NCBI GenBank assembly: GCA_963662175.1
Contig: OY759215.1
Location: 59,723,213 to 59,787,212 of the forward strand
DNA: 64,000 nucleotides
DNA from: Aradus depressus
Taxonomy: Eukaryota; Arthropoda; Insecta; Hemiptera; Aradidae
Direction: 5' to 3'
Shown here piece by piece: positions 13,153 to 27,408 of the stretch (its first letter is position 1; every line of letters starts with the position of its first letter). Below the pieces are notes generated by a model. That model did no database searches, had not been told where the DNA came from, and saw nothing but the letters and a program-made list of their open reading frames with translations. The position numbers and the translations under genes were made by a program.

Positions 13153-15010
13153 ATTTAATATTTGTTAAAACTGATAGAGAACGTCCGGATTATCTGAATG
13201 ATAAACAAAAATAAATAAAAAAATGTTTTTCAAAAAATTCGCGCTAATTAACGGTTTATAGGCTTAATAATTGTTAAAACTGATACGACAGAATCAGTTA
13301 CATCCGGAAAGTCCCATCCGAAGGACGACGTGCTCTAGGCTATTTTCAACCTAAGTGAAATTTCACCTACCCAGGTTTATTTACATAACATACGTCTCAT
13401 TAACGAGTACCTCACATTCGAAAAAGCCCTGGATCATCGCTTAAAGTCCCATCCGAAGGACGACGTGCTCAAAGTTATTTTTAACTTCCCGATTAAAACA
13501 TCTGACCTAAGTCCCACAGCTAGATTTCTAAGTGGCGATCCTGAGCTCGGTAGACTCTATTCTTCAAATTTCTCACTTTTTAACGGTTTATAGATTTAAT
13601 ATTTGTTAAAACTGATAGAGAACGACCGGATTATCTGAATGCTACACAAAAATCAAAATAAAAATGTTTTTCAAAAAATTCGCGCAATTAACGGTTTATA
13701 GGCTTAATGATTGTTAAAATGATACGAAAGATTCAGTTATATCCGGAAAGTCCCATCCGAAGGACGACGTGCTCAAGGCTATTTTCAACCTAAGTGAAAT
13801 TTCACTTACCCAGGTTTATATACATAACATACGTCTCATTAACGAGTACCTCACATTCGAAAAAGCCCTGGATCATCGCTTAAAGTGCCATTCGAAGGAC
13901 GACGTGCTCAAAGTTATTTTTAACTTCCCGATTTAAACATCTGACCTAAGTGCCACAGCTAGATTTCTAAGTGGCGATCCTGAGCTCGGTAGACTCCATT
14001 CTTCAAATTTCTCGCTTTTTAACGGTTTATAGATTTAATATCAGTTAAAACTGAGAGAACGACCGGATTATCTGAATGCTACACAAAAATCAAAATAAAA
14101 ATGTTTTTCAAAAAATTCGCGCAATTAACGGTTTATAGGCTTAATGATTGTTAAAATGATACGAAAGATTCAGTTATATCCGGAAAGTCCTATCCGAAGG
14201 ACGACGTGCTCAAGGCTATTTTCAACCTAAGTGAAATTTCACTTACCCAGGTTTATTTACATAACATACGTCTCATTAACGAGTACCTCACATTCGAAAA
14301 AGCCCTGGATCATCGCTTAAAGTGCCATCCGAAGGACGACGTGCTCAAAGTTATTTTTAACTTCCCGATTTAAACATCTGACCTAAGTGCCACAGCTAGA
14401 TTTCTAAGTGGCGATCCTGAGCTCGGTAGACTCCATTCTTCAAATTTCTCGCTTTTTAACGGTTTATAGATTTAATATCAGTTAAAACTGATAGAGAACG
14501 ACCGGATTATCTGAATGCTACACAAAAATCAAAATAAAAATGTTTTTCAAAAAATTCGCGCTAATTAACGGTTTATAGGCTTAATAATTGTTAAAACTGA
14601 TACGACAGAATCAGTTACATCCGGAAAGTCCCATCCGAAGGACGACGTGCTCAAGGCTGTTTTCAACCTAAGTGAAATTTCACCTACCCAGGTTTATTTA
14701 CATAACATACGTCTCATTAACGAGTACCTCACATTCGAAAAAGCCCTGGATCATCGCTTAAAGTCCCATCCGAAGGACGACGTGCTCAAAGTTATTTTTA
14801 ACTTCCCGATTTAAACATCTGACCTAAGTGCCACAGCTAGATTTCTAAGTGGCGATCCTGAGCTCGGTAGACTCTATTCTTCAAATTTCTCGCTTTTTAA
14901 CGGTTTATAGATTTAATATTTGTTAAAACTGATAGAGAACGACTGGATTCTCTGAATGCTACACAAAAATCAAAATAAAAATGTTTTTCAAAAATTTCGC
15001 GCTATTAACG
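13153..15010 (+). repeat. Degenerate satellite units with shared stop codons
   Basis: Units whose GTGCTC lies at 13330, 13769, 14206 and 14647 are broken as frames. The first reads CTCTAG at the start. The next three share CCCGATTTAAACATC, where the usual CCCGATTAAAACATC has become a TAA stop. The same TAA variant recurs near 16542 and 18848, so a broken unit has been copied on like any other. This is direct evidence that the frame is not required for spread. Confidence 0.85.
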
Positions 15011-15344
15011 GTTTATAGGCTTAATGATTGTTAAAATTATACGAAAGATTCAGATATATCCGAAGGACGACGTGCTCAAGGTTATTTTCAACCTAAGTGA
15101 AATTTCACCCACCCAGATTTACTTACATAACATACGTCTCATTAACGAGTACCTCACATTCGAAAAAGCCCTGGATCATCGCTTAAAGTCCCATCCGAAG
15201 GACGACGTGCTCAAAGTTATTTTCAACTTCCCGATTAAAACATCTGACCTAAGTGCCACAGCTAGATTTCTAAGTGGCGATTCTGAGCTCGGTAGACTCC
15301 ATTCCTCAAATTTCTCGCTTTTTAACGGTTTATAAATTTAATAT

Positions 15345-18300
15345 TTGTTAAAACTGATAGAGAACGACCGGATTATCTGAATGCTACACAAAAATCAAAA
15401 TAAAAATGTTTTTCAAAAAATTCGCGCTATTAACGGTTTATAGGCTTAATGATTGTTAAAACGATACGAAAGATTCAGATATATCCGAAGGACGACGTGC
15501 TCAAGGCTATTTTCATCCTAAGTGAAATTTCACCTACCGACGTTTATTTACATAACATACGTCTCGTTATCGATTACCTCACATTCGAAAAAGATCTGGA
15601 TCATCGCTTAAAGTCCCATCCGAAGGACGACGTGCTCAAAGTAATTTTTAACTTCCCGATTAAAACATCTGACCTAAGTGCCTCAGCTAGATTTCTAAGT
15701 GGCGGTCCTGAGCTCGGTAGACTCCATTCTTCAAATTTCTCGCTTTTTTACGGTTTATAGATTTAATATTAGTTAAAACTGATAGAGAACGTCCGGATTA
15801 TCTGAATGATAAACAAAAATAAATAAAAAAATGTTTTTCAAAAAATTCGCGCTAATTAACGGTTTATAGGCTTAATAATTGTTAAAACTGATACGACAGA
15901 ATCAGTTACATCCGGAAAGTCCCATCCGAAGGACGACGTGCTCAAGGCTATTTTCAACCTAAGTGAAATTTCACCTACCCAGGTTTATTTACATAACATA
16001 CGTCTCATTAACGAGTACCTCACATTCGAAAAAGCCCTGGATCATCGCTTAAAGTCCCATCCGAAGGACGACGTGCTCAAAGTTATTTTTAACTTCCCGA
16101 TTAAAACATCTGACCCAAGTGCCACAGCTAGATTTCTAAGTGGCGATCCTGAGCTCGGTAGACTCTATTCTTCAAATTTCTCACTTTTTAACGGTTTATA
16201 GATTTAATATTTGTTAAAACTGATAGAGAACGACCGGATTATCTGAATTTTACACAAAAATCAAAATAAAAATGTTTTTCAAAAAATTCGCGCAATTAAC
16301 GGTTTATAGGCTTAATGATTGTTAAAATGATACGAAAGATTCAGTTATATCCGGAAAGTCCCATCCGAAGGACGACGTGCTCAAGGCTATTTTCAACCTA
16401 AGTGAAATTTCACTTACCCAGGTTTATTTACATAACATACGTCTCATTAACGAGTACCTCACATTCGAAAAAGCCCTGGATCATCGCTTAAAGTGCCATC
16501 CGAAGGACGACGTGCTCAAAGTTATTTTTAACTTCCCGATTTAAACATCTGACCTAAGTGCCACAGCTAGATTTCTAAGTGGCGATCCTGAGCTCGGTAG
16601 ACTCTATTCTTCAAATTTCTCGCTTTTTAACGGTTTATAGATTTAATATTTGTTAAAACTGATAGAGAACGACCAGATTCTCTGAATGCTACACAAAAAT
16701 CAAAATAAAAATGTTTTTCAAAAAATTCGCGCTATTAACGGTTTATAGGCTTAATGATTGTTAAAATTATACGAAAGATTCAGATATATCCGAAGGACGA
16801 CGTGCTCAAGGTTATTTTCAACCTAAGTGAAATTTCACCTACCCAGGTTTATTTACATAACATACGTCTCATTATCGAGTACCTTACATTCGAAAAAGCC
16901 CTGGAGCATAGTTTAAAGTCCCATCCGAAGGACGACGTGCTCAAAGTTATGTTCAACCTAAGTGAAATTTCACCTACTCAGGTTTATTTACATAACATAC
17001 GTCTCATTATCGAGTACTTCACATTCGAAAAAGCCCTGGAGCACCGCTTAAAGTCCCATTAGAAGGACGACGTGCTCAAAGTTATTTTTTGCTTCCCGAT
17101 TGAAATATCTGACTTAAGTGCCTCAGCTAGATTTCTAAGTGGCGATCCTGAGCTCCGTAGTCTCCATTCTTCAAATTTCTCGCTTTTTAACGGTTTATAG
17201 ATTTAATATTAGTTATAACTGATAGAGAACGACCAGATTATCTGAATGATACACAAAAATAAATAAAAAAATGTTTTTCAAAAAATTCGCACTATTTAAC
17301 GGTTTATAGGCTTAATAATTGTTAAAACTGATACGACAGATTCAGTTATATCCGGAAAGTCCCATCCGAAGGACGACGTGCTCAAGGCTATTTCCAACCT
17401 AAGTGAAATTTCACCTACCCAGGTTTATTTACATAACATACGTCTCATTAACGAGTACCTCACATTCGAAAAAGCCCTGGATCATCGCTTAAAGTCCCAT
17501 CCGAAGGACGACGTGCTCAAAGTTATTTTCAACTTCCCGATTAAAACATCTGACCTAAGTGCCACAGCTAGATTTCTAAGTGGCGATTCTGAGCTCGGTA
17601 GACTCCATTCCTCAAATTTCTCGCTTTTTAACGGTTTATAATTTTAATATTTGTTAAAACTGATAGAGAACGACCGGATTATCTGAATGCTACACAAAAA
17701 TCAAAATAAAAATGTTTTTCAAAAAATTCGCGCTATTAACGGTTTATAGGCTTAATGATTGTTAAAACGATACGAAAGATTCAGATATATCCGAAGGACG
17801 ACGTGCTCAAGGCTATTTTCATCCTAAGTGAAATTTCACCTACCGACGTTTATTTACATAACATACGTCTCGTTATCGATTACCTCACATTCGAAAAAGA
17901 TCTGGATCATCGCTTAAAGTCCCATCCGAAGGACGACGTGCTCAAAGTAATTTTTAACTTCCCGATTAAAACATCTGACCTAAGTGCCTCAGCTAGATTT
18001 CTAAGTGGCGGTCCTGAGCTCGGTAGACTCCATTCTTCAAATTTCTCGCTTTTTTACGGTTTATAGATTTAATATTAGTTAAAACTGATAGAGAACGTCC
18101 GGATTATCTGAATGATAAACAAAAATAAATAAAAAAATGTTTTTCAAAAAATTCGCGCTAATTAACGGTTTATAGGCTTAATAATTGTTAAAACTGATAC
18201 GACAGAATCAGTTACATCCGGAAAGTCCCATCCGAAGGACGACGTGCTCAAGGCTATTTTCAACCTAAGTGAAATTTCACCTACCCAGGTTTATTTACAT

Positions 18301-20450
18301 AACATACGTCTCATTAACGAGTACCTCACATTCGAAAAAGCCCTGGATCATCGCTTAAAGTCCCATCCGAAGGACGACGTGCTCAAAGTTATTTTTAACT
18401 TCCCGATTAAAACATCTGACCTAAGTGCCACAGCTAGATTTCTAAGTGGCGATCCTGAGCTCGGTAGACTCTATTCTTCAAATTTCTCACTTTTTAACGG
18501 TTTATAGATTTAATATTTGTTAAAACTGATAGAGAACGACCGGATTATCTGAATGCTACACAAAAATCAAAATAAAAATGTTTTTCAAAAAATTCGCGCA
18601 ATTAACGGTTTATAGGCTTAATGATTGTTAAAATGATACGAAAGATTCAGTTATATCCGGAAAGTCCCATCCGAAGGACGACGTGCTCAAGGCTATTTTC
18701 AACCTAAGTGAAATTTCACTTACCCAGGTTTATTTACATAACATACGTCTCATTAACGAGTACCTCACATTCGAAAAAGCCCTGGATCATCGCTTAAAGT
18801 GCCATCCGAAGGACGACGTGCTCAAAGTTATTTTTAACTTCCCGATTTAAACATCTGACCTAAGTGCCACAGCTAGATTTCTAAGTGGCGATCCTGAGCT
18901 CGGTAGACTCTATTCTTCAAATTTCTCGCTTTTTAACGGTTTATAGATTTAATATTTGTTAAAACTGATAGAGAACGACCAGATTCTCTGAATGCTACAC
19001 AAAAATCAAAATAAAAATGTTTTTCAAAAAATTCGCGCTATTAACGGTTTATAGGCTTAATGATTGTTAAAATTATACGAAAGATTCAGATATATCCGAA
19101 GGACGACGTGCTCAAGGTTATTTTCAACCTAAGTGAAATTTCACCTACCCAGGTTTATTTACATAACATACGTCTCATTATCGAGTACCTTACATTCGAA
19201 AAAGCCCTGGAGCATAGTTTAAAGTCCCATCCGAAGGACGACGTGCTCAAAGTTATGTTCAACCTAAGTGAAATTTCACCTACTCAGGTTTATTTACATA
19301 ACATACGTCTCATTATCGAGTACTTCACATTCGAAAAAGCCCTGGAGCACCGCTTAAAGTCCCATTAGAAGGACGACGTGCTCAAAGTTATTTTTTGCTT
19401 CCCGATTGAAATATCTGACTTAAGTGCCTCAGCTAGATTTCTAAGTGGCGATCCTGAGCTCCGTAGTCTCCATTCTTCAAATTTCTCGCTTTTTAACGGT
19501 TTATAGATTTAATATTAGTTATAACTGATAGAGAACGACCAGATTATCTGAATGATACACAAAAATAAATAAAAAAATGTTTTTCAAAAAATTCGCACTA
19601 TTTAACGGTTTATAGGCTTAATAATTGTTAAAACTGATACGACAGATTCAGTTATATCCGGAAAGTCCCATCCGAAGGACGACGTGCTGAAGGCTATTTC
19701 CAACCTAAGTGAAATTTCACCTACCCAGGTTTATTTACATAACATACGTCTCATTAACGAGTACCTCACATTCGAAAAAGCCCTGGATCATCGCTTAAAG
19801 TCCCATCCGAAGGACGACGTGCTCAAAGTTATTTTCAACTTCCCGATTAAAACATCTGACCTAAGTGCCACAGCTAGATTTCTAAGTGGCGATTCTGAGC
19901 TCGGTAGACTCCATTCCTCAAATTTCTCGCTTTTTAACGGTTTATAATTTTAATATTTGTTAAAACTGATAGAGAACGACCGGATTATCTGAATGCTACA
20001 CAAAAATCAAAATAAAAATGTTTTTCAAAAAATTCGCGCTATTAACGGTTTATAGGCTTAATGATTGTTAAAATGATACGAAAGATTCAGATATATCCGA
20101 AGGACGACGTGCTCAAGGCTATTTTCAACCTAAGTGAAATTTCACCTACCGACGTTTATTTACATAACATACGTCTCGTTATCGATTACCTCACATTCGA
20201 AAAAGATCTGGATCATCGCTTAAAGTCCCATCCGAAGGACGACGTGCTCAAAGTAATTTTTAACTTCCCGATTAAAACATCTGACCTAAGTGCCTCAGCT
20301 AGATTTCTAAGTGGCGGTCCTGAGCTCGGTAGACTCCATTCTTCAAATTTCTCGCTTTTTTACGGTTTATAGATTTAATATTAGTTAAAACTGATAGAGA
20401 ACGTCCGGATTATCTGAATGATAAACAAAAATCAAAATAAAAATGTTTTT
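15345..20450 (+). repeat. Higher-order repeat, 2306 bp period
   Basis: Units at 15449, 15938, 16754 and 17378 recur at 17755, 18244, 19060 and 19684 (offset 2306 bp), and a third partial copy starts at 20061. The repeat includes two-module units ending in the stop CCATTAG and units with GATAAACAAAAATAAAT in the spacer. Differences are rare, for example GACCCAAG versus GACCTAAG near 16114/18420. Confidence 0.9.
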
Positions 20451-21352
20451 CAAAAAATTCGCGCTATTAACGGTTTATAGGCTTAATGATTGTTAAAATG
20501 ATACGAAAGATTCAGATATATCCGAAGGACGACGTGCTCAAGATTATTTTTTGCTAAGTGAAATTTCACCTACCGACGTTTATTTACATAAAATACGTCT
20601 CATTATCGAGTACCTCACATTCGAAAAAGCCCTGGATCATCGCTTAAAGTCCCATCCGAAGGACGACATGCTCAAAGTATTTTTTAACTTCCCGATTAAA
20701 ACATCTGACCTAAGTGCCTCAGCTGGATTTCTATGTTGCGATTCTGAGCTCGGTAGACTCCATTCCTCAAATTCTCGCTTTTTAACGGTTTATAAATTTA
20801 ATATTTGTTAAAACTGATAGAGAACGACCAGATTCTCTGAATGCTACACAAAAATCAAAATAAAAATGTTTTTCAAAAAATTCGCGCTATTAACGGTTTA
20901 TAGGCTTAATGATTGTTAAAATTATACGAAAGATTCAGATATATCCGAAGGACGACGTGCTCAAAGTATTTTTTAACTTCCCGATTAAAACATCTGACCT
21001 AAGTGCCTCAGCTAGATTGCTATGTTGCGATTCTGAGCTTGGTAGACTCCATTCCTCAAATTCTCGCTTTTTAACGGTTTATAAATTTAATATTTGTTAA
21101 AATTATACGAAAGATTCAGATATATCCGAAGGACGACGTGCTCAAGGTTATTTTTAACTTCCCGATTAAAACATCTGGCCTAAGTGCCTCAGCTAGATTT
21201 CTAAGTGGCGATCCTGAGCTCGGTAGACTCCATTCTTCAAATTTCTCGCTTTTTCACGGTATATAGATTTAATATTAGTTAAAACTGATAGAGAAAGACC
21301 GGATTATCTGAACGCTACATAAATATCAAAATGAAAATGTTTTTCACAAAAA

Positions 21353-21387
21353 GTCGAGCAAACATCATACTATCCTATTCATCAAAA
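21353..21387 (+). repeat. 35 bp insertion variant of the spacer
   Basis: Fourth copy, about 10.6 kb from the third and just upstream of the 5.8 kb duplication, which does not include it. Confidence 0.85.
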
Positions 21388-21608
21388 TTTGCGGTATTCA
21401 ACGGTTTATGGGCTTAATAATTGTTAAAACTGATACGACAGATTCAGATATATCCGGAAAGTCCCATCCGAAGGATGACGTACACAAGGTTATTTTTTAC
21501 TTCCCGATTAAAACATCTGACCTAAGTGCCTCAGCTAGATTTCTGAGTGGCGGTCCTGAGCTCGGTAGACTCCATTCCTCAAATTTCTCGCTTTTTAACG
21601 GTTTATAG

Positions 21609-24600
21609 ATTTATTATTTGTTAAAACTGATAGAGAACGACCGGATTATCTGAATGCTACACAAAAATCAAAATAAAAATGTTTTTCAAAAAATTCGCGC
21701 TATTAACGGTTTATAGGCTTAATAATTGTTAAAACTGATATGAAAGATTCAGATATATCCAGAAAGTCCCATCCGAAGGACGACGTGCCCAAGGTTATGT
21801 TCAACCTAAGTGAAATTTCACCTACTCAGGTTTATTTACATAACATACGTCTCATTATCGAGTACCTCACATTCGAAAAAGCCCTGGAGCACCGCTTAAA
21901 GTCCCATTCGAAGGACGACGTGCTCAAAGTTATTTTTTACTTCCCGATTGAAATATCTGACTTAAGTGCCTCAGCTAGATTTCTAAGTGGCGATCCTGAG
22001 CTCGGTAGTCTCCATTCTTCAAATTTCTCGCTTCTTAACGGTTTATAGATTTAATATTAGTTAAAACTGATAGAGAACGACCGGATTATCTAAATGATAC
22101 ACAAAAATAAATAAAAAAATGTTTTTCAAAAAATCCGCGCTATTTAACGGTTTATAGGCTTAATAATTGTTAAAACTGATACGACAGATTCAGTTATATC
22201 CGGAAAGTCCCATCCGAAGGACGACGTGCTCAAGGCTATTTCCAACCTAAGGGAAATTTCACCTACCCAGGTTTATTTACATAACATACGTCTCATTAAC
22301 GAGTACCTCACATTCGAAAAAGCCCTGGATCATCGCTTAAAGTCCCATCCGAAGGACGACGTGCTCAAAGTTATTTTCAACTTCCCGATTAAAACATCTG
22401 ACCTAAGTGCCACAGCTAGATTTCTAAGTGGCGATTCTGAGCTCGGTAGACTCCATTCCTCAAATTTCTCGCTTTTTAACGGTTTATAAATTTAATATTT
22501 GTTAAAACTGATAGAGAACGACCGGATTATCTGAATGCTACACAAAAATCAAAATAAAAATGTTTTTCAAAAAATTCGCGCTATTAACGGTTTATAGGCT
22601 TAATGATTGTTAAAATGATACGAAAGATTCAGTTATATCCGGAAAGTCCCATCCGAAGGACGACGTGCTCAAGATTATTTTTTGCCTAAGTGAAATTTCA
22701 CCTACCGACGTTTATTTACATAAGATACGTCTCATTATCGAGTACCTCACATTCGAAAAAGCCCTGGATCATCGCTTAAAGTCCCATCCGAAGGACGACG
22801 TGCTCAAAGTAATTTTTAACTTCCCGATTAAAACATCTGACCTAAGTGCCTCAGCTAGATTTCTAAGTGGCGGTCCTGAGCTCGGTAGACTCCATTCTTC
22901 AAATTTCTCGCATTTTTACGGTTTATAGATTTAATATTAGTTAAAACTGATAGAGAACGTCCGGATTATCTGAATGATAAACAAAAATAAATAAAAAAAT
23001 GTTTTTCAAAAAATTCGCGCTAATTAACGGTTTATAGGCTTAATAATTGTTAAAACTGATACGACAGAATCAGTTACATCCGGAAAGTCCCATCCGAAGG
23101 CCGACGTGCTCAAGGCTATTTTCAACCTAAGTGAAATTTCACCTACCCAGGTTTATTTACATAACATACGTCTCATTAACGAGTACCTCACATTCGAAAA
23201 AGCCCTGGATCATCGCTTAAAGTCCCATCCGAAGGACGACGTGCTCAAAGTTATTTTTAACTTCCCGATTAAAACATCTGACCTAAGTGCCACAGCTAGA
23301 TTTCTAAGTGGCGATCCTGAGCTCGGTAGACTCTATTCTTCAAATTTCTCACTTTTTAACGGTTTATAGATTTAATATTTGTTAAAACTGATAGAGAACG
23401 ACCGGATTATCTGAATGCTACACAAAAATCAAAATAAAAATGTTTTTCAAAAAATTCGCGCAATTAACGGTTTATAGGCTTAATGATTGTTAAAATGATA
23501 CGAAAGATTCAGTTATATCCGGAAAGTCCCATCCGAAGAACGACGTGCTCAAGATTATTTTTTGCCTAAGTGAAATTTCACCTACCGACGTTTATTTACA
23601 TAAAATACGTCTCATTATCGAGTACCTCACATTCGAAAAAGCCCTGGATCATCGCTTAAAGTCCCATCCGAAGGACGACATGCTCAAGGTTATTTTCAAC
23701 TTCCCGATTAAAACATCTGACCTAAGTGCCACAGCTAGATTTCTAAGTGGCGATTCTGAGCTCGGTAGACTCCATTCCTCAAATTTCTCGCTTTTTAACG
23801 GTTTATAAATTTAATATTTGTTAAAACTGATAGAGAACGACCGGATTATCTGAATGGTACACAAAAATCAAAATAAAAATGTTTTTCAAAAAATTCGCGC
23901 TATTAACGGTTTATAGGCTTAATGATTGTTAAAATGATACGAAAGATTCAGATATATCCGAAGGGCGACGTGCTCAAGGCTATTTTCAACCTAAGTGAAA
24001 TTTCACCTACCGACGTTTATTTACATAACATACGTCTCGTTATCGATTACCTCACATTCGAAAAAGATCTGGATCATCGCTTAAAGTCCCATCCGAAGGA
24101 CGACGTGCTCAAAGTAATTTTTAACTTCCCGATTAAAACATCTGACCTAAGTGCCTCAGCTAGATTTCTAAGTGGCGGTCCTGAGCTCGGTAGACTCCAT
24201 TCTTCAAATTTCTCGCTTTTTTACGGTTTATAGATTTAATATTAGTTAAAACTGATAGAGAACGTCCGGATTATCTGAATGATACACAAAAATAAATAAA
24301 AAAATGTTTTTCAAAAAATTCGCGCTAATTAACGGTTTATAGGCTTAATAATTGTTAAAACTGATACGACAGAATCAGTTACATCCGGAAAGTCCCATCT
24401 GAAGGACGACGTGCTCAAGGCTATTTTCAACCTAAGTGAAATTTCACCTACCCAGGTTTATTTACATAACATACGTCTCATTAACGAGTACCTCACATTC
24501 GAAAAAGCCCTGGATCATCGCTTAAAGTCCCATCCGAAGGACGACGTGCTCAAAGTTATTTTTAACTTCCCGATTAAAACATCTGACCTAAGTGCCACAG

Positions 24601-27408
24601 CTAGATTTCTAAGTGGCGATCCTGAGCTCGGTAGACTCTATTCTTCAAATTTCTCACTTTTTAACGGTTTATAGATTTAATATTTGTTAAAACTGATAGA
24701 GAACGACCGGATTATCTGAATGCTACACAAAAATCAAAATAAAAATGTTTTTCAAAAAATTCGCGCAATTAACGGTTTATAGGCTTAATGATTGTTAAAA
24801 TGATACGAAAGACTCAGTTATATCCGGAAAGTCCCATCCGAAGGACGACGTGCTCAAGATTATTTTTTGCCTAAGTGAAATTTCACTTACCCAGGTTTAT
24901 TTACATAAAATACGTCTCATTATCGAGTACCTCACATTCGAAAAAGCCCTGGATCATCGCTTAAAGTCCCATCCGAAGGACGACATGCTCAAAGTATTTT
25001 TTAACTTCCCGATTAAAACATCTGACCTAAGTGCCTCAGCTAGATTTCTATGTTGCGATTCTGAGCTCGGTAGACTCCATTCCTCAAATTCTCGCTTTTT
25101 AACGGTTTATAAATTTAATATTTGTTAAAACTGATAGAGAACGACCAGATTCTCTGAATGCTACACAAAAATCAAAATAAAAATGTTTTTCAAAAAATTC
25201 GCGCTATTAACGGTTTATAGGCTTAATGATTGTTAAAATTATACGAAGGATTCAGATATATCCGAAGGACGACGTGCTCAAGGTTATTTTTAACCTAAGT
25301 GAAATTTCACCCACCCAGATTTACTTACATAACATACGTCTCATTATCGAGTACCTCACATTCGAAAAAGCCCTGGATCATCGCTTAAAGTCCCATCCGA
25401 AGGACGACGTGCTCTAAGAACTTCCCGATTAAAACATCTGACCTAAGTGCCTCAGCTAGATTTCTAAGTGGCGGTCCTGACCTCGGTAGACTCCATTCTT
25501 CAAATTTCTCGCTTTTTAACGGTTTATAGATTTAATATTAGTTAAAACTGATAGAGAAGGACCGGATTATCTGAATGATACACAAAAAATAATAAAAAAA
25601 TGTTTTTCAAAAATTTCGCGCTATTTAACGGTTTATTGGCTTAATAATTGTTAAAACTGATACGACAGATTCAGTTGTATCCGGAAAGTCCCATCCGAAG
25701 GACGACGTGCTCAAGGCTATTTTCAACCTAAGTGAAATTTCACTTACCCAGGTTTATTTACATAACATACGTCTCGTTATCGATTACCTCACATTCGAAA
25801 AAGCCCTGGATCATCGCTTAAAGTCCCATCCGAAGGACGACGTGCTCAAAGTAATTTTTAACTTCCCGATTAAAAGATCTGACCTAAGTGCCACAGCTAG
25901 ATTTCTAAGTGGCGATCCTGAGCTCGGTAGACTCTATTCTTCAAATTTCTCACTTTTTAACGGTTTATAGATGTAATATTTGTTAAAACTGATAGAGAAC
26001 GACTGGATTATCTGAATGCTACACAAAAATCAAAATAAAAATATTTTTCAAAAAATTCGCCCTATTAACGGTTTATAGGCCTAATAATTTTTAAAACTGA
26101 TACGAAAGATTCAGATATATCCGGAAAGTCCCATCCGAAGGACGACGTGCTCAAGATTATTTTTTGCCTAAGTGAAATTTCTCCTACCGACGTTTATTTA
26201 CATAAAATACGTCTCATTATCGAGTACCTCACATTCGAAAAAGCCCTGGATCATCGCTTAAAGTCCCATCCGAAGGACGACATGCTCAAAGTATTTTTCA
26301 ACTTCCCGATTAAAACATCTGACCTAAGTGCCTCAGCTACATTTCTATGTTGCGATTCTGAGCTCGGTAGACTCCATTCCTCAAATTCTCGCTTTTTAAC
26401 GGTTTATAAATTTAATATTTGTTAAAACTGATAGAGAACGACCGGATTATCTGAATGGTACACAAAAATCAAAATAAAAATGTTTTTCAAAAAATTCGCG
26501 CTATTAACGGTTTATAGGCTTAATAATTGTTAAAACTGATACGAAAGATTCAGATATATCCGGAAAGTCCCATCCGAAGGACGACGTGCTCAAGACTATT
26601 TTCAACCTAAGTGAAATTTCACCTACCCAGGTTTATTTACATAACATACGTCTCGTTATCGAGTACCTCACATTCGAAAAAGCCCTGGATCATCGCGTAA
26701 AGTCCCATCCGAAGGACGACATGCTCAAAGTATTTTTTAACTTCCCGATTAAAACATCTGACCTAAGTGCCTCAGCTAGATTGCTATGTTGCGATTCTGA
26801 GCTTGGTAGACTCCGTTCCTCAAATTCTCGCTTTTTAACGGTTTATAAATTTAATATTTGTTAAAACTGATAGAGAACGACCAGATTCTCTGAATGCTAC
26901 ACAAAAATCAAAATAAAAATGTTTTTCAAAAAATTCGCGCTATTAACGGTTTATAGGCTTAATGATTGTTAAAATGATACGAAAGATTCAGATATATCCG
27001 AAGGACGACGTGCTCAAGGCTATTTTCAACCTAAGTGAAATTTCACCTACCCAGGTTTATTTACATAACATACGTCTCATTATCGAGTACCTTACATTCG
27101 AAAAAGCCCTGGAGCATAGTTTAAAGTCCCATCCGAAGGACGATGTGCTCAAGGTTATGTTCAACCAAAGTGAAATTTCACCTACTCAGGTTTATTTACA
27201 TAACATACGTCTCATTATCGAGTACCTCACATTCGAAAAAGCCCTGGAGCACCGCTTAAAGTCCCATTCGAAGGACGACGTGCTCAATGTTATTTTTTAC
27301 TTCCCGATTGAAATATCTGACTTAAGTGCTTCAGCTAGATTTCTAAGTGGCGATCCTGAGCTCGGTAGACTCCATTCTTCAAATTTCTCGCTTTTTAACG
27401 GTTTATAG
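21609..27408 (+). repeat. 5800 bp higher-order repeat, copy 1
   Basis: This copy starts at GATTTATTATTTG just after a unit's stop and ends at the same phase. It has thirteen or so units and includes units with the frameshifted tail RFLTVYKFNIC (24850, 26147, 26586), one unit shortened by CTCTAAGAACTTCCCG near 25413, and a three-module ORF at 26962-27408. Every unit recurs 5800 bp (later 5799 bp) downstream. Confidence 0.93.
26962..27408 (+). other. Three-module satellite ORF, 148 codons
   Basis: Same architecture as the frame at 2823-3269, with NQSEISP in the second module and SKDDVLN in the third. It closes copy 1 of the 5.8 kb repeat. No recognisable domain. Confidence 0.5.
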